64,000 nucleotides of DNA from Flammeovirga pectinis. GTDB lineage: Bacteria > Bacteroidota > Bacteroidia > Cytophagales > Flammeovirgaceae. The translations under genes and the position numbers were made by a program. Positions 17,986-26,265 of the stretch are shown piece by piece. The first letter of the stretch is position 1. Each line of letters opens with the position of its first letter. Below the pieces are notes generated by a model, which saw nothing but the letters and a program-made list of their open reading frames with translations, was not told the origin of the DNA and did no database searches. The stretch lies in NCBI RefSeq assembly GCF_003970675.1, contig NZ_CP034562.1:4287501-4351500 (forward strand), written 5' to 3'.

Positions 17986-18868
17986 TGGAATAAACATTGG
18001 AGATTTTTTACCGGATAACAATAAATCTTCAAAATTAATTGGTTCAAAAAAAGAAGAAATGTCTTCTGATAAAATTCATGTTTTAGATGAGTTAAAAAGA
18101 TGGATAAGACCTTTAACGGAATCTGAAAGAACAAATCTTAAAAATAGTATTGAAAGCGAAGGAGTTCGTGATCCTTTAACTTTTTTCTTTATCGATAATG
18201 GTCAGAAAGTCTTATTAGACGGACATAACCGTTATGAAATATGTGAGGAATTAGGTGGAGCTGATTATGGTTATGAATTTGAAGAAGTAATTGTTGATAT
18301 TGATAATATCGATGATGCTAAACTTTGGATGATTAAAAACCAAGTTGGAAAACGAAATCTTTCTAAAAGAGAAATGTCTTTTTATAGAGGACATCATTAC
18401 CTTACTAATAAAGGAAAGCAGGGAAATAAAACTGGAGATGGTAAGCTTTATGATCAATTAGCTAAAGATTATGGAGTAGGAAAAAGTACTATTATCCGCG
18501 ATGCTAGAATTGCTGAAATTTTAGATCATGTTAGTGATGCGTTTAAACATTCTTATTTTGATGGTGAAATATCTGTTACTCAAGCAAAATTTGAAGATGC
18601 TTTAAAAGCACTTGCATCAGAAAGTTTGAACCCATCAGATTTAGAAGATTTCCTAAGAGGAATAGAACCTTTACATCCTTCTACTTCGAAAACTACTACA
18701 AGGGCTGTAAATAATACGCCAAAGCCTTTTACTTTTAATAAAGTGAATAAAACAATTAGAACACTAATTGACGCTCCTTTAGAAAAAGAATTGGGTAAAG
18801 TAGAAAAGTTATCGATGGAAGAATCGGTTAAAGAACTTATAGAAAAATATAAATTAGATATTCTATAA
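17978..18868 (+). CDS. parB: ParB-family centromere-binding protein
   Basis: A 296-residue protein. The ParB/Spo0J N-terminal domain is visible in WIRPLTESERTNLKNSIESE and VLLDGHNRYEICEELG. A helix-turn-helix follows (YDQLAKDYGVGKSTIIRDARIAEIL). The C-terminal part after about residue 225 is variable with a short helical dimerisation tail (VKELIEKYKLDIL). The ATG lies inside the last codons of parA (8-bp overlap), implying translational coupling. Two hairpins follow the stop. No classic parS 16-mer was found; the centromere may be within the iteron region. Confidence 0.9.
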   Translation: MSNGINIGDFLPDNNKSSKLIGSKKEEMSSDKIHVLDELKRWIRPLTESERTNLKNSIESEGVRDPLTFFFIDNGQKVLLDGHNRYEICEELGGADYGYEFEEVIVDIDNIDDAKLWMIKNQVGKRNLSKREMSFYRGHHYLTNKGKQGNKTGDGKLYDQLAKDYGVGKSTIIRDARIAEILDHVSDAFKHSYFDGEISVTQAKFEDALKALASESLNPSDLEDFLRGIEPLHPSTSKTTTRAVNNTPKPFTFNKVNKTIRTLIDAPLEKELGKVEKLSMEESVKELIEKYKLDIL

Positions 18869-18940
18869 CCTAAGAAGGTAAGGATTTTTAATTTGAAATT
18901 TATGTTGATAAGCAACAGATCAACATCTAGAAAAAGAAAA

Positions 18941-18964
18941 TGGGTAGTCATCTCTGGCTACCCA
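18941..18964 (+). terminator. Hairpin after parB (first)
   Basis: TGGGTAG pairs with CTACCCA around a 10-base loop. There is no real T tract, so it is a weak terminator or an mRNA-stabilising hairpin. Confidence 0.5.
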
Positions 18965-18999
18965 ATAACAAATCTCATTTAGCATTTACTGCTAGTTAT

Positions 19000-19033
19000 T
19001 GTAGATAGGCGCATCTCACCTCAACTATCTACA
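19000..19033 (+). terminator. Hairpin after parB (second)
   Basis: A 9-bp stem TGTAGATAG/CTATCTACA followed by TTTGTTT, about 30 bp before the next gene. Probable terminator of parAB. Confidence 0.6.
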
Positions 19034-19062
19034 TTTGTTTCAATCCAAATATAATTAAAATA

Positions 19063-19809
19063 ATGAAACCCTTAAAAATTATCGATTACTCGCTAATAGC
19101 AGTATCGATGCTTTATAGTACGTATGTAACTTTTTTATTTTTCAGTTTACATTCGTCTCTCCTTTTAGCAGGATGTATTTCAATTTTCATTGTCTTTTTG
19201 GCTCATCATTATACATATCAATTGATAGAGTATTTCAAAAAAACGGGTCGTATTAATCAATATATAGTCTTATCAATCACATTAATCAGTATAGTTTTTT
19301 ATGCTGAATGGAACGGTCAGTTGGTACACGCAAAAAATATTTCTGGTATACCAACGACTGAAGTTTTAGATAAACAAATAAACTCTGTCCAAGAAACTAT
19401 CAACTTATCGGCAAAGCATACTAATAAGGGGAAAACAAATTGGGCTAAATATCAAACGTTTTTAGATTCTCAAAAGCAACTAAAAGCTTTAGAAGTAAAA
19501 AGAAATCAACTTTTATTAGCTATCGAAACAAAAACTAAAGAAGCAGAAATAACAGCAAATAGTTTTAGATTGTTTTCTCTAATTCTTTTCTTATTGGCTT
19601 TTGTAGCTACATCAGTTAACCATGCAAGTGGATTAGCAAAAGAACATTTATTGGAAAAAGTTGATGATAAAAGAAATAAAATAATTTCTTTAATTAGAGA
19701 CGGTGAAGTAAATAATGTAAAAATGTTGGTTGATTATTTTAATATCCCTCCAGATGAGGCTTTTCTTTTATATCAAAAATTTAGTCCAGATAAGAGTATA
19801 GGGTTTTAA
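19063..19809 (+). CDS. Membrane protein with central coiled coil, unknown
   Basis: A 248-residue protein. Three hydrophobic spans occupy about residues 8-30, 32-52 and 66-84. A charged, heptad-like segment follows (about 100-165, rich in Gln, Lys, Glu), then one more span (168-188, SLILFLLAFVATSVNHASG) and a soluble tail with KIISLIRDGEVNNVKMLVDYF. No family recognised. It lies directly after parAB on the same strand. Coiled-coil membrane proteins are frequent among plasmid and phage accessory genes, but nothing here fixes a role. Confidence 0.7.
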   Translation: MKPLKIIDYSLIAVSMLYSTYVTFLFFSLHSSLLLAGCISIFIVFLAHHYTYQLIEYFKKTGRINQYIVLSITLISIVFYAEWNGQLVHAKNISGIPTTEVLDKQINSVQETINLSAKHTNKGKTNWAKYQTFLDSQKQLKALEVKRNQLLLAIETKTKEAEITANSFRLFSLILFLLAFVATSVNHASGLAKEHLLEKVDDKRNKIISLIRDGEVNNVKMLVDYFNIPPDEAFLLYQKFSPDKSIGF

Positions 19810-19829
19810 AAATGATCGACATATAGTGT

Positions 19830-19860
19830 AAGGTACCAATTTGATACCTTTGTTTTTATT
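19830..19860 (+). repeat. Palindrome with T tract, copy 1
   Basis: A 21-bp palindrome of AAGGTACC type (19830-19850) followed by TTGTTTTTATT. It differs from copy 2 at only two bases. It may be a terminator of the 248-residue gene. Confidence 0.6.
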
Positions 19861-19952
19861 AATGTATAACAAAATAAATAGCTATTTTAGTCTAGTGAAA
19901 TAAAGAAGTATTTTATTTTACTAATATCCTGAAAGAAGAGATCTAATTATCT

Positions 19953-19985
19953 AAGGTACCAAATTGGTACCTTTACTTTTTTAAG
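19953..19985 (+). repeat. Palindrome with T tract, copy 2
   Basis: A perfect 10-1-10 palindrome, AAGGTACCAA and TTGGTACCTT around one A, followed by TACTTTTTTAA. It is 123 bp after copy 1. Two identical terminators with no gene between suggest either an operator pair or a short RNA ending here. Confidence 0.6.
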
Positions 19986-20175
19986 CAAAAAAATGTAGAC
20001 TGGTTGTATAAGAAATACGTTAATTTACAGATCAAAAACACAAGGTTAAGCATCTGCTTAATATAGGTTAATAGTGCTAATATCAAGAAAATATAGTATG
20101 TCTATACCCTCCTATTCTTTATTTTTACAAAATAGAAAACCATGATTTAATTCCCAATCAAAGCTGAATGTTAAG

Positions 20176-23100
20176 ATGAAAGATGATAAAACAGAAACCA
20201 TAAAATATAGTAAAGCCTTAGTAAGTACCTTAGAACAAAAATTAAAAGTAGGAAATTTAAGAGCTATACACTTAAATACCGTTCCTGGAAATTCACGCAG
20301 TAGATTAGATATTGCACAATTAAACTCATTACAGAATAATCTATCAGGAGCTTTTATTGAAGAGTTAACAACTAAACAGCAATTTGATTTTAACATTGGC
20401 TCTAGTTACCAACATTTAGAAGAAGATGAAATTGAGCGTGAACTTCTAAATGAAAAAGTTTTTAGAAAGCTTAAAAATATCCATATAGATTATAAAACAG
20501 ATTATCAAGATCATGGGGTAAATAGCTTAGGTTTTGGGTACCCAATGTTGGTATTTAGAAACCCAAAAGTAAATAAACAGGTTATCTGTGCTCCTCTATT
20601 TATTTGGCGGGTTGATTTAAATAAAGACCCACAAAGTTTATCGAATTGGCAAATAACTAAAAATGAAGAACACGCTGTATTAATTAATGCACAATTAAGG
20701 TCGTTTATAGAATCTGAATTTGATGGTTTAAAACTTCCTCCTATTTCAGAAGAAATGCTTGCCGATGGTATAATTGATAAAGATGAAATACTAGAAGTAG
20801 TCAATACCACCCTCTCTATTTTAGGAACAACACAACTAGATACTATCGGTAAATTAACAACATTATCAGATAAGAAGACGCTAGATAAAATTACAGAAAA
20901 AGGTAAGCCATGGATTTCCTGGAGTGGTGTCTTAGGAATATACAAAGCACAAAGGGAAAGCATTATTTCAGATTTAAAAGAAGTCCAAGATAACTACGAA
21001 GAGTTTGATATGGATTATCAAGGGATGACCTATCAGAAATATACCACCTCTTCTATTACCGTAGATCCAAGTCAGGAACGCCTGATTCATCTTTTAGGTA
21101 CAGAGAAAAAGCTAATTATTCAAGGACCTCCAGGTACAGGAAAAAGTCAGTCGTTAACCGCAATACTTACAAATGCTTTAGAGAATAATGCAAAGTGCTT
21201 AGTAGTTTGTGAAAAGAAAACAGCGCTTGAAGTACTAAAATCAAATTTATCTAAATTAGGATTAGGACATTTATGTGCTGTTATAGATGATGTAAATAAA
21301 GATCGAAAATATATAGTAGATGTAATTAGAGAAATTGTAGATGGTAAAACAGATGTAGCTTCTACCACCGTTAATACTACTAATTATAAATCGATTCGAA
21401 ATAAATACGAAAAAGTAAAAGAGAATTTACGTACAAAATATAAGAATGCTACAATAAACGTTTTAGGAGATTATACTTGGAAAGATGCTGTTGCCGAGAC
21501 TTTGACAAACTATTCAGATTCAGACCGTGCAATAGTTCAGAAAATGGGTGTAAAAAACGAGCTCTATTTTACAGAACAGGAATTTGAAGAGTTGACTACT
21601 TTTATAGAAGATGCTGAATATTTATATAAAAAAGTAGCTGATTTAGATGGACCGATAACACAGCTAGATAAAAGTCTTTTTGCACAAAAATATACGCAAG
21701 CAGCTCGTCTAAAAATAATTTCTTTTATAGAAGAAATGAACAAGACGATAAATAGTTTGGAGAAGAGTTTTGATGAAGCAGAACAAAAATACGAAGTAGA
21801 CTTTTATGAAAAAGGAGTTTCGAATAATTGGTTAATCTATTTGAAATCAATTTTTAGTAGTAGATTAAAATTGATGAGAATAACGACAAAAGAATTACAA
21901 TCACAAATGTTTTCTTTTGCTTCAGAATTTGATCAAATTATTGAGAGTGATCAAAATGACTATTTATTTATACATTACGATTTAATAAGAGCCTATTTAA
22001 AAGAATGTAGTAATACAATTAATAGTTTAAATTTAAACATTGTAAATTATAAAGAATACCACGATTGGAAACACTTCAGATTATCAATAGAAAAAGAACA
22101 CGCAAATAAATTAGTAGAAATATTAATTACTACAGAGGTACAAAATTGGAGTGCTACCTTTAAATATTGGTATTTTAATGCATTATTAATACATGTAGAG
22201 GGACAAATTGATGGAGAACAAAACCAAGACAATCAATTATTACATCAAATAGAAACACTTACAGAAGAAATTAAAAGAGAACAAGCCAAATTTATTATTC
22301 AGCAACATGGAGAGTACATTAAAAAGGCACTTTTAGGCAAAACAAAGCAGGAATTAAAACTCTTGTTTAATTATAGAAAGAACAAAGCACATGGTGCTAA
22401 AACATCGTTAAGAAAAATTTTAGCAAAGGAGTTTGACTTATTCACGGCATTTTTCCCAATTACTATGGTAAACCCTGTAGTATGTAGCTCTATTCTACCC
22501 ATGCAAGCAGAGCTATATGATGTCGTAATTTTTGATGAAGCCTCACAGATGCGATTAGAAGATGCTTTTGCAGCTATGTTGAGAGGTAAACATAAGATAA
22601 TTTCTGGAGATGTACATCAAATGCCTCCTTCAAGTTATTTTTCTAAAGGAGGAGATGTATTGTTAGAAGATGATGACGATAGTGATTCTTTATTGACTTT
22701 TGCTAAAAATTCAGCCTTTAAGTTTTCTTATTTAGATTTTCATTATAGATCTCAGCATCCCCATTTGATTGATTTTTCTAATGCAGCATTTTATGGGGCA
22801 AGATTAATTCCAATGCCCAATGTAGAAAACTATTCACCAATTACGCTACACCAAGTAGATGGTAACTATAAGGATAGATCTAACGCTGATGAGGCATCAC
22901 ATATACTAGAATATATTAAAACGTTAGAAGAAGATTTTAGAGGAAATTATCCCTCTGTAGGCGTAGCTACTTTTAATATGGAACAGAGAAATGTTATTTG
23001 GGATCATATATATAAAGAGTGCGAATACTCTGCATTGTTTAATAAAAAAATGCAACGCTTAACTACTGATGGTTTTTTTATTAAAAATTTAGAAAACATT

Positions 23101-23802
23101 CAAGGCGATGAAAGGGATATTATTTTACTATCAACTACTTTTGGAAAGAATAAAGAAGGAGTATTTAGACAGTTATTTGGGCAACTGAATAATGTAGAAA
23201 AAGGGTATAAATTACTTAATGTGATTGTTACTAGAGCCAAAAAAGAAATGCATGTATTTACCTCTTTCCCTAGCGAAGTATATAGTAGATACGCTCAAGA
23301 GATTGCAACATCGGGTAATAATGGTAAAGCTATCTTATACGCTTATATTGCTTACGCTAGAGCTTGTTCTAATGGGAGAGAAGAAGAAAGAATTCAAATT
23401 TTAGACACGCTAAAAGATCATGCTTCTGAAGGGATAAAGTCAGTAATCAAATCAGAAGATAAACACCTATTTGAGAGAGAGTTATATACGTTTATAACCT
23501 CCATATATCCGAAAAATCAAATTGAGGTAAATTATAAATTAGGCGGCTTTTATATCGATTTTGTATTAAAAGACACAAATGGAATACCTGTAATAGCTTT
23601 AGAGTGTGATGGAAAGCCTTATCATACTAGTAATGAGTCGTATAGGTATGATTTGCACCGTGAAGGAATTTTAGCACAACATGGTATTGTTACCTATAGA
23701 ATTTGGTCAACAAATTGGTGGCAAGACGTAGAAGGAGAATTAAAAAAACTGACCCATTTTATTGCATCTAAACAAGAGCAGCTTACAACTGTATTGCCAT
23801 AG
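20176..23802 (+). CDS. DUF4011-type SF1 helicase with C-terminal Vsr/MTES_1575-like nuclease
   Basis: A 1208-residue protein in three parts. Residues about 1-250 match the DUF4011 pattern (RKLKNIHIDYKTDYQDHGVN, ICAPLFIWRVDL, FDGLKLPPI). Residues about 295-1080 are a UPF1-like superfamily 1 helicase: Walker A GPPGTGKS (317-324), Walker B DEAS (787-790), DFHYRSQHP, ENIQGDERDIILLST and NVIVTRAKKEMHVF. A long coiled-coil insert lies between the motor halves. The last 110 residues are a PD-(D/E)XK nuclease with Asp1128 (YIDFVLKD) and ECD at 1143-1145 (VIALECDGKPYH). Known proteins joining such helicases to Vsr-like nucleases are linked to anti-phage or anti-plasmid defence. No partner gene is adjacent, so it would be a single-gene system; this is inference. 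The ATG at 20176 was kept because the frame is closed just upstream. Confidence 0.88.
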   Translation: MKDDKTETIKYSKALVSTLEQKLKVGNLRAIHLNTVPGNSRSRLDIAQLNSLQNNLSGAFIEELTTKQQFDFNIGSSYQHLEEDEIERELLNEKVFRKLKNIHIDYKTDYQDHGVNSLGFGYPMLVFRNPKVNKQVICAPLFIWRVDLNKDPQSLSNWQITKNEEHAVLINAQLRSFIESEFDGLKLPPISEEMLADGIIDKDEILEVVNTTLSILGTTQLDTIGKLTTLSDKKTLDKITEKGKPWISWSGVLGIYKAQRESIISDLKEVQDNYEEFDMDYQGMTYQKYTTSSITVDPSQERLIHLLGTEKKLIIQGPPGTGKSQSLTAILTNALENNAKCLVVCEKKTALEVLKSNLSKLGLGHLCAVIDDVNKDRKYIVDVIREIVDGKTDVASTTVNTTNYKSIRNKYEKVKENLRTKYKNATINVLGDYTWKDAVAETLTNYSDSDRAIVQKMGVKNELYFTEQEFEELTTFIEDAEYLYKKVADLDGPITQLDKSLFAQKYTQAARLKIISFIEEMNKTINSLEKSFDEAEQKYEVDFYEKGVSNNWLIYLKSIFSSRLKLMRITTKELQSQMFSFASEFDQIIESDQNDYLFIHYDLIRAYLKECSNTINSLNLNIVNYKEYHDWKHFRLSIEKEHANKLVEILITTEVQNWSATFKYWYFNALLIHVEGQIDGEQNQDNQLLHQIETLTEEIKREQAKFIIQQHGEYIKKALLGKTKQELKLLFNYRKNKAHGAKTSLRKILAKEFDLFTAFFPITMVNPVVCSSILPMQAELYDVVIFDEASQMRLEDAFAAMLRGKHKIISGDVHQMPPSSYFSKGGDVLLEDDDDSDSLLTFAKNSAFKFSYLDFHYRSQHPHLIDFSNAAFYGARLIPMPNVENYSPITLHQVDGNYKDRSNADEASHILEYIKTLEEDFRGNYPSVGVATFNMEQRNVIWDHIYKECEYSALFNKKMQRLTTDGFFIKNLENIQGDERDIILLSTTFGKNKEGVFRQLFGQLNNVEKGYKLLNVIVTRAKKEMHVFTSFPSEVYSRYAQEIATSGNNGKAILYAYIAYARACSNGREEERIQILDTLKDHASEGIKSVIKSEDKHLFERELYTFITSIYPKNQIEVNYKLGGFYIDFVLKDTNGIPVIALECDGKPYHTSNESYRYDLHREGILAQHGIVTYRIWSTNWWQDVEGELKKLTHFIASKQEQLTTVLP

Positions 23803-23811
23803 TAAGAAGAG

Positions 23812-23860
23812 CATCCTCAGTTATTAAATCAGCTAATTTTTTAAGTGGGGGTGTTTTTTT
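23812..23860 (+). terminator. Terminator after the helicase gene
   Basis: CATCCTCA pairs with TGGGGGTG, with two G-T wobbles, and TTTTTTT follows. Confidence 0.5.
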
Positions 23861-23977
23861 GATTTGTATTGTACATAATAACGTACACTTTAAACTAACT
23901 TTTTAATTTATAGCTCTGAATTCATTAAATATCTTTAAATTGGGTCTTCAAGTATTTATCTATTACTATAACTACCT

Positions 23978-26167
23978 ATGACTTTCAACTTTTTAAAAGG
24001 AAAGCTGACTTTACTTCTTTGCTTATTACACCTTTGCGTTTTTGCCAATTCTACAATTACAATTAAAACAGAAGAGGAGAGAGTAACTGATGTTTCTTCA
24101 AGTATTAGTGTTTTTTTAGATTCTACTAAGAATTTAGATTTTGAACAAGTACTACAGAATGTAATTTTTAAAGTAAATCAGCAAGAGATAATTAACCAAG
24201 GCTTTAACGAAGCTCCATTATGGTTACATTTTTCATTACATAATGAAAGCAGCTCATTACGAAACTTTATTCTAGAAATTGGCAACAGTAGTCTAGATGT
24301 TGTTGAGGTTTTTGAGATGAGAAACAATGAACTTATAAACTATCAATTGATAGGAGATAAGATACCATTTTTAGAAAGAAAAATACCTTTTAGAACTCAT
24401 TTATACCCATTATCATTAGAGGATAATGAAACAAAAGAATTTTATTTAAAAATACAAACAGACGGTGCATTACAGGTTCCTTTAGCCATATCAACACCAA
24501 CAAGTTTTTTTATTCAGCATTTAAGAACAGAAACAGCTTATGGTATTTATATAGGTATAATGTTGGTAATGATTATTTATAATTTACTGATATTTATGTC
24601 ACTAAAAGACTTTAATTACCTGTATTATGCCTTTCCAATTATTGCAAATACAACGTTCTATTTGTCGTTAAGTGGGCATCATTTCCAATATTTATTTCCA
24701 AACTATCCCAATATTGCCAACAATGTTACGGTAATTTCTATCGGTGCATGGATATTAAGTTCTTCGTTTTATGCGAAGTCGTCATTGCAATCAGAAAAAT
24801 ATTCTAAGTCGGCCAATTACGCCCTTATTGCTACAATGGTTTTAGGTGGTATTGGTATAATTTTACCCTTTTTATCTTCTTACGGTTTTGCCGTTAGAGT
24901 AAATAGTAAGATGACATTGGTAAACTCTCTAGTAATGTTTGTAGCGGGCTTATTGATATGGAGAAATGGTAATAAATCTGCTCGTTTCTTTATTCTTGCA
25001 TGGACTGCTTATTTGGTAGGAACGTTCATTTTTGCACTTATGAAATTCAATTTTATAGAGAAAAATGCTTTTACAACCAACGTATTAGCGTATGGCGGAA
25101 TTATAGAAGTTATCTTCTTATCGTTGGCATTAAGTGATAAATACAAGATCTATAAAAAAGACAAAGAAACGGCACAAAAGGCACTTTTAGAACAACAATT
25201 AAAAGAGAATAGTGTACTCGAAGAGAAGGTAAAAGAACGTACAATAGAATTAGAAGAAAAGAGAGCAGAAATTGCTAGTGCATTCGATGAGATTAATTCT
25301 AAAAATACGGAGTTAGAAATGCAAAACGAAGAAATTGCGGCTCAGAGAGACATGGTGGAATCTCAGAAAGTAAAGTTAGAAGATAACAACCTGAAGATAA
25401 CATCAAGTATTAACTATGCTGAACGTATTCAGATGGCCATGTTACCAACTTTAGAGAAAGTACGTGATCTATTTCCAGAATCATTTATCATCTTTAAACC
25501 AAAGGATATTGTATCTGGAGATTTCTTTTGGTGTGCTGAAGTTGATGGTAAGAAAATTGTTGCTGCAGTAGATTGTACAGGGCATGGTGTTCCCGGTGCG
25601 CTAATGTCTTTGGTAGGGAATAATTTATTAAATGATATCGTTAAGAAAACAAGAATTACATCTCCAGAAATCATTTTGCAAGCACTACATATCCAAATAA
25701 ATAATACTCTTTATAATTCTGATAAGCAATTAAGAGACGGTATGGATATGAGTATTTTAGTTTATGATTCTAAAACGAATACGGTAGAGTTTTCTGGAGC
25801 AAGAAACCCATTGGTATATTGTACAGATGGTCAGATCAATTTAATTAAAGGAAATAGAAACTCGATAGGGTCTATTAAACCTCAAGTATCTTTTGATAAG
25901 CATACAATTAAGGTCGATAAATTGACCTCATTTTATATCTATTCAGATGGTTTTCAAGATCAGTTTGGAGGTACAAAAGATAGAAAATATGGCTCTAAAC
26001 AATTTAGAGAAAAATTGGTAGATAATGCAGAAATGACAATGCCACTTCAGGAACAAATACTTACAAAAAGTCTTCAAGATTGGCTTACAAAAGAAGATGG
26101 TACTAAATACAGTCAGACAGATGATATACTAGTGATAGGACTAAGTTTATTACCACAAAAAATATAA
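23978..26167 (+). CDS. 7TMR-DISM sensor with SpoIIE-type serine phosphatase output
   Basis: A 729-residue signalling protein. Signal peptide (to FANS), a periplasmic 7TMR-DISMED2 sensor (about 30-170), seven membrane spans (about 185-385), a coiled coil (about 395-475, with repeats of ELEMQNEEIAAQRDMVESQK type) and a PP2C/SpoIIE phosphatase (about 485-727). The phosphatase has GDFFWCAEVDGKK, AAVDCTGHGVPGALMS, RDGMDMSILVYD and IYSDGFQDQFGG with the metal-binding Asp residues. Such proteins dephosphorylate anti-sigma antagonists or similar partners in response to an external ligand. No partner is adjacent. The 7TMR-DISM sensor may bind carbohydrate, but this is not shown. Confidence 0.92.
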   Translation: MTFNFLKGKLTLLLCLLHLCVFANSTITIKTEEERVTDVSSSISVFLDSTKNLDFEQVLQNVIFKVNQQEIINQGFNEAPLWLHFSLHNESSSLRNFILEIGNSSLDVVEVFEMRNNELINYQLIGDKIPFLERKIPFRTHLYPLSLEDNETKEFYLKIQTDGALQVPLAISTPTSFFIQHLRTETAYGIYIGIMLVMIIYNLLIFMSLKDFNYLYYAFPIIANTTFYLSLSGHHFQYLFPNYPNIANNVTVISIGAWILSSSFYAKSSLQSEKYSKSANYALIATMVLGGIGIILPFLSSYGFAVRVNSKMTLVNSLVMFVAGLLIWRNGNKSARFFILAWTAYLVGTFIFALMKFNFIEKNAFTTNVLAYGGIIEVIFLSLALSDKYKIYKKDKETAQKALLEQQLKENSVLEEKVKERTIELEEKRAEIASAFDEINSKNTELEMQNEEIAAQRDMVESQKVKLEDNNLKITSSINYAERIQMAMLPTLEKVRDLFPESFIIFKPKDIVSGDFFWCAEVDGKKIVAAVDCTGHGVPGALMSLVGNNLLNDIVKKTRITSPEIILQALHIQINNTLYNSDKQLRDGMDMSILVYDSKTNTVEFSGARNPLVYCTDGQINLIKGNRNSIGSIKPQVSFDKHTIKVDKLTSFYIYSDGFQDQFGGTKDRKYGSKQFREKLVDNAEMTMPLQEQILTKSLQDWLTKEDGTKYSQTDDILVIGLSLLPQKI

Positions 26168-26211
26168 TATTTTAGAGGTCTTTTTGGCTATTAAATTTGA
26201 TGAAATATCAG

Positions 26212-26252
26212 AAAACCGACGGGATAACTTAGTTTATTTCGTCGGTTTTTTT
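26212..26252. terminator. Bidirectional terminator
   Basis: AAAACCGACG (26212-26221) pairs with CGTCGGTTTT (26240-26249), with a T run after and an A run before. It lies between convergent genes. Confidence 0.85.
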
Positions 26253-26265
26253 GTCTCTTAAAATA

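Larger units (their letters stand above)
19810..20175. other. Non-coding stretch with paired palindromes
   Basis: About 365 bp with no convincing frame. It contains two near-identical palindromes (19830-19850 and 19953-19973) and otherwise A+T-rich sequence leading to the helicase gene. Confidence 0.6.

Noticed and set aside
13991-18868. Prophage or integrative element
   Set aside because: No integrase, terminase, capsid or relaxase genes, and Rep_3 with parAB fits a stable replicon.
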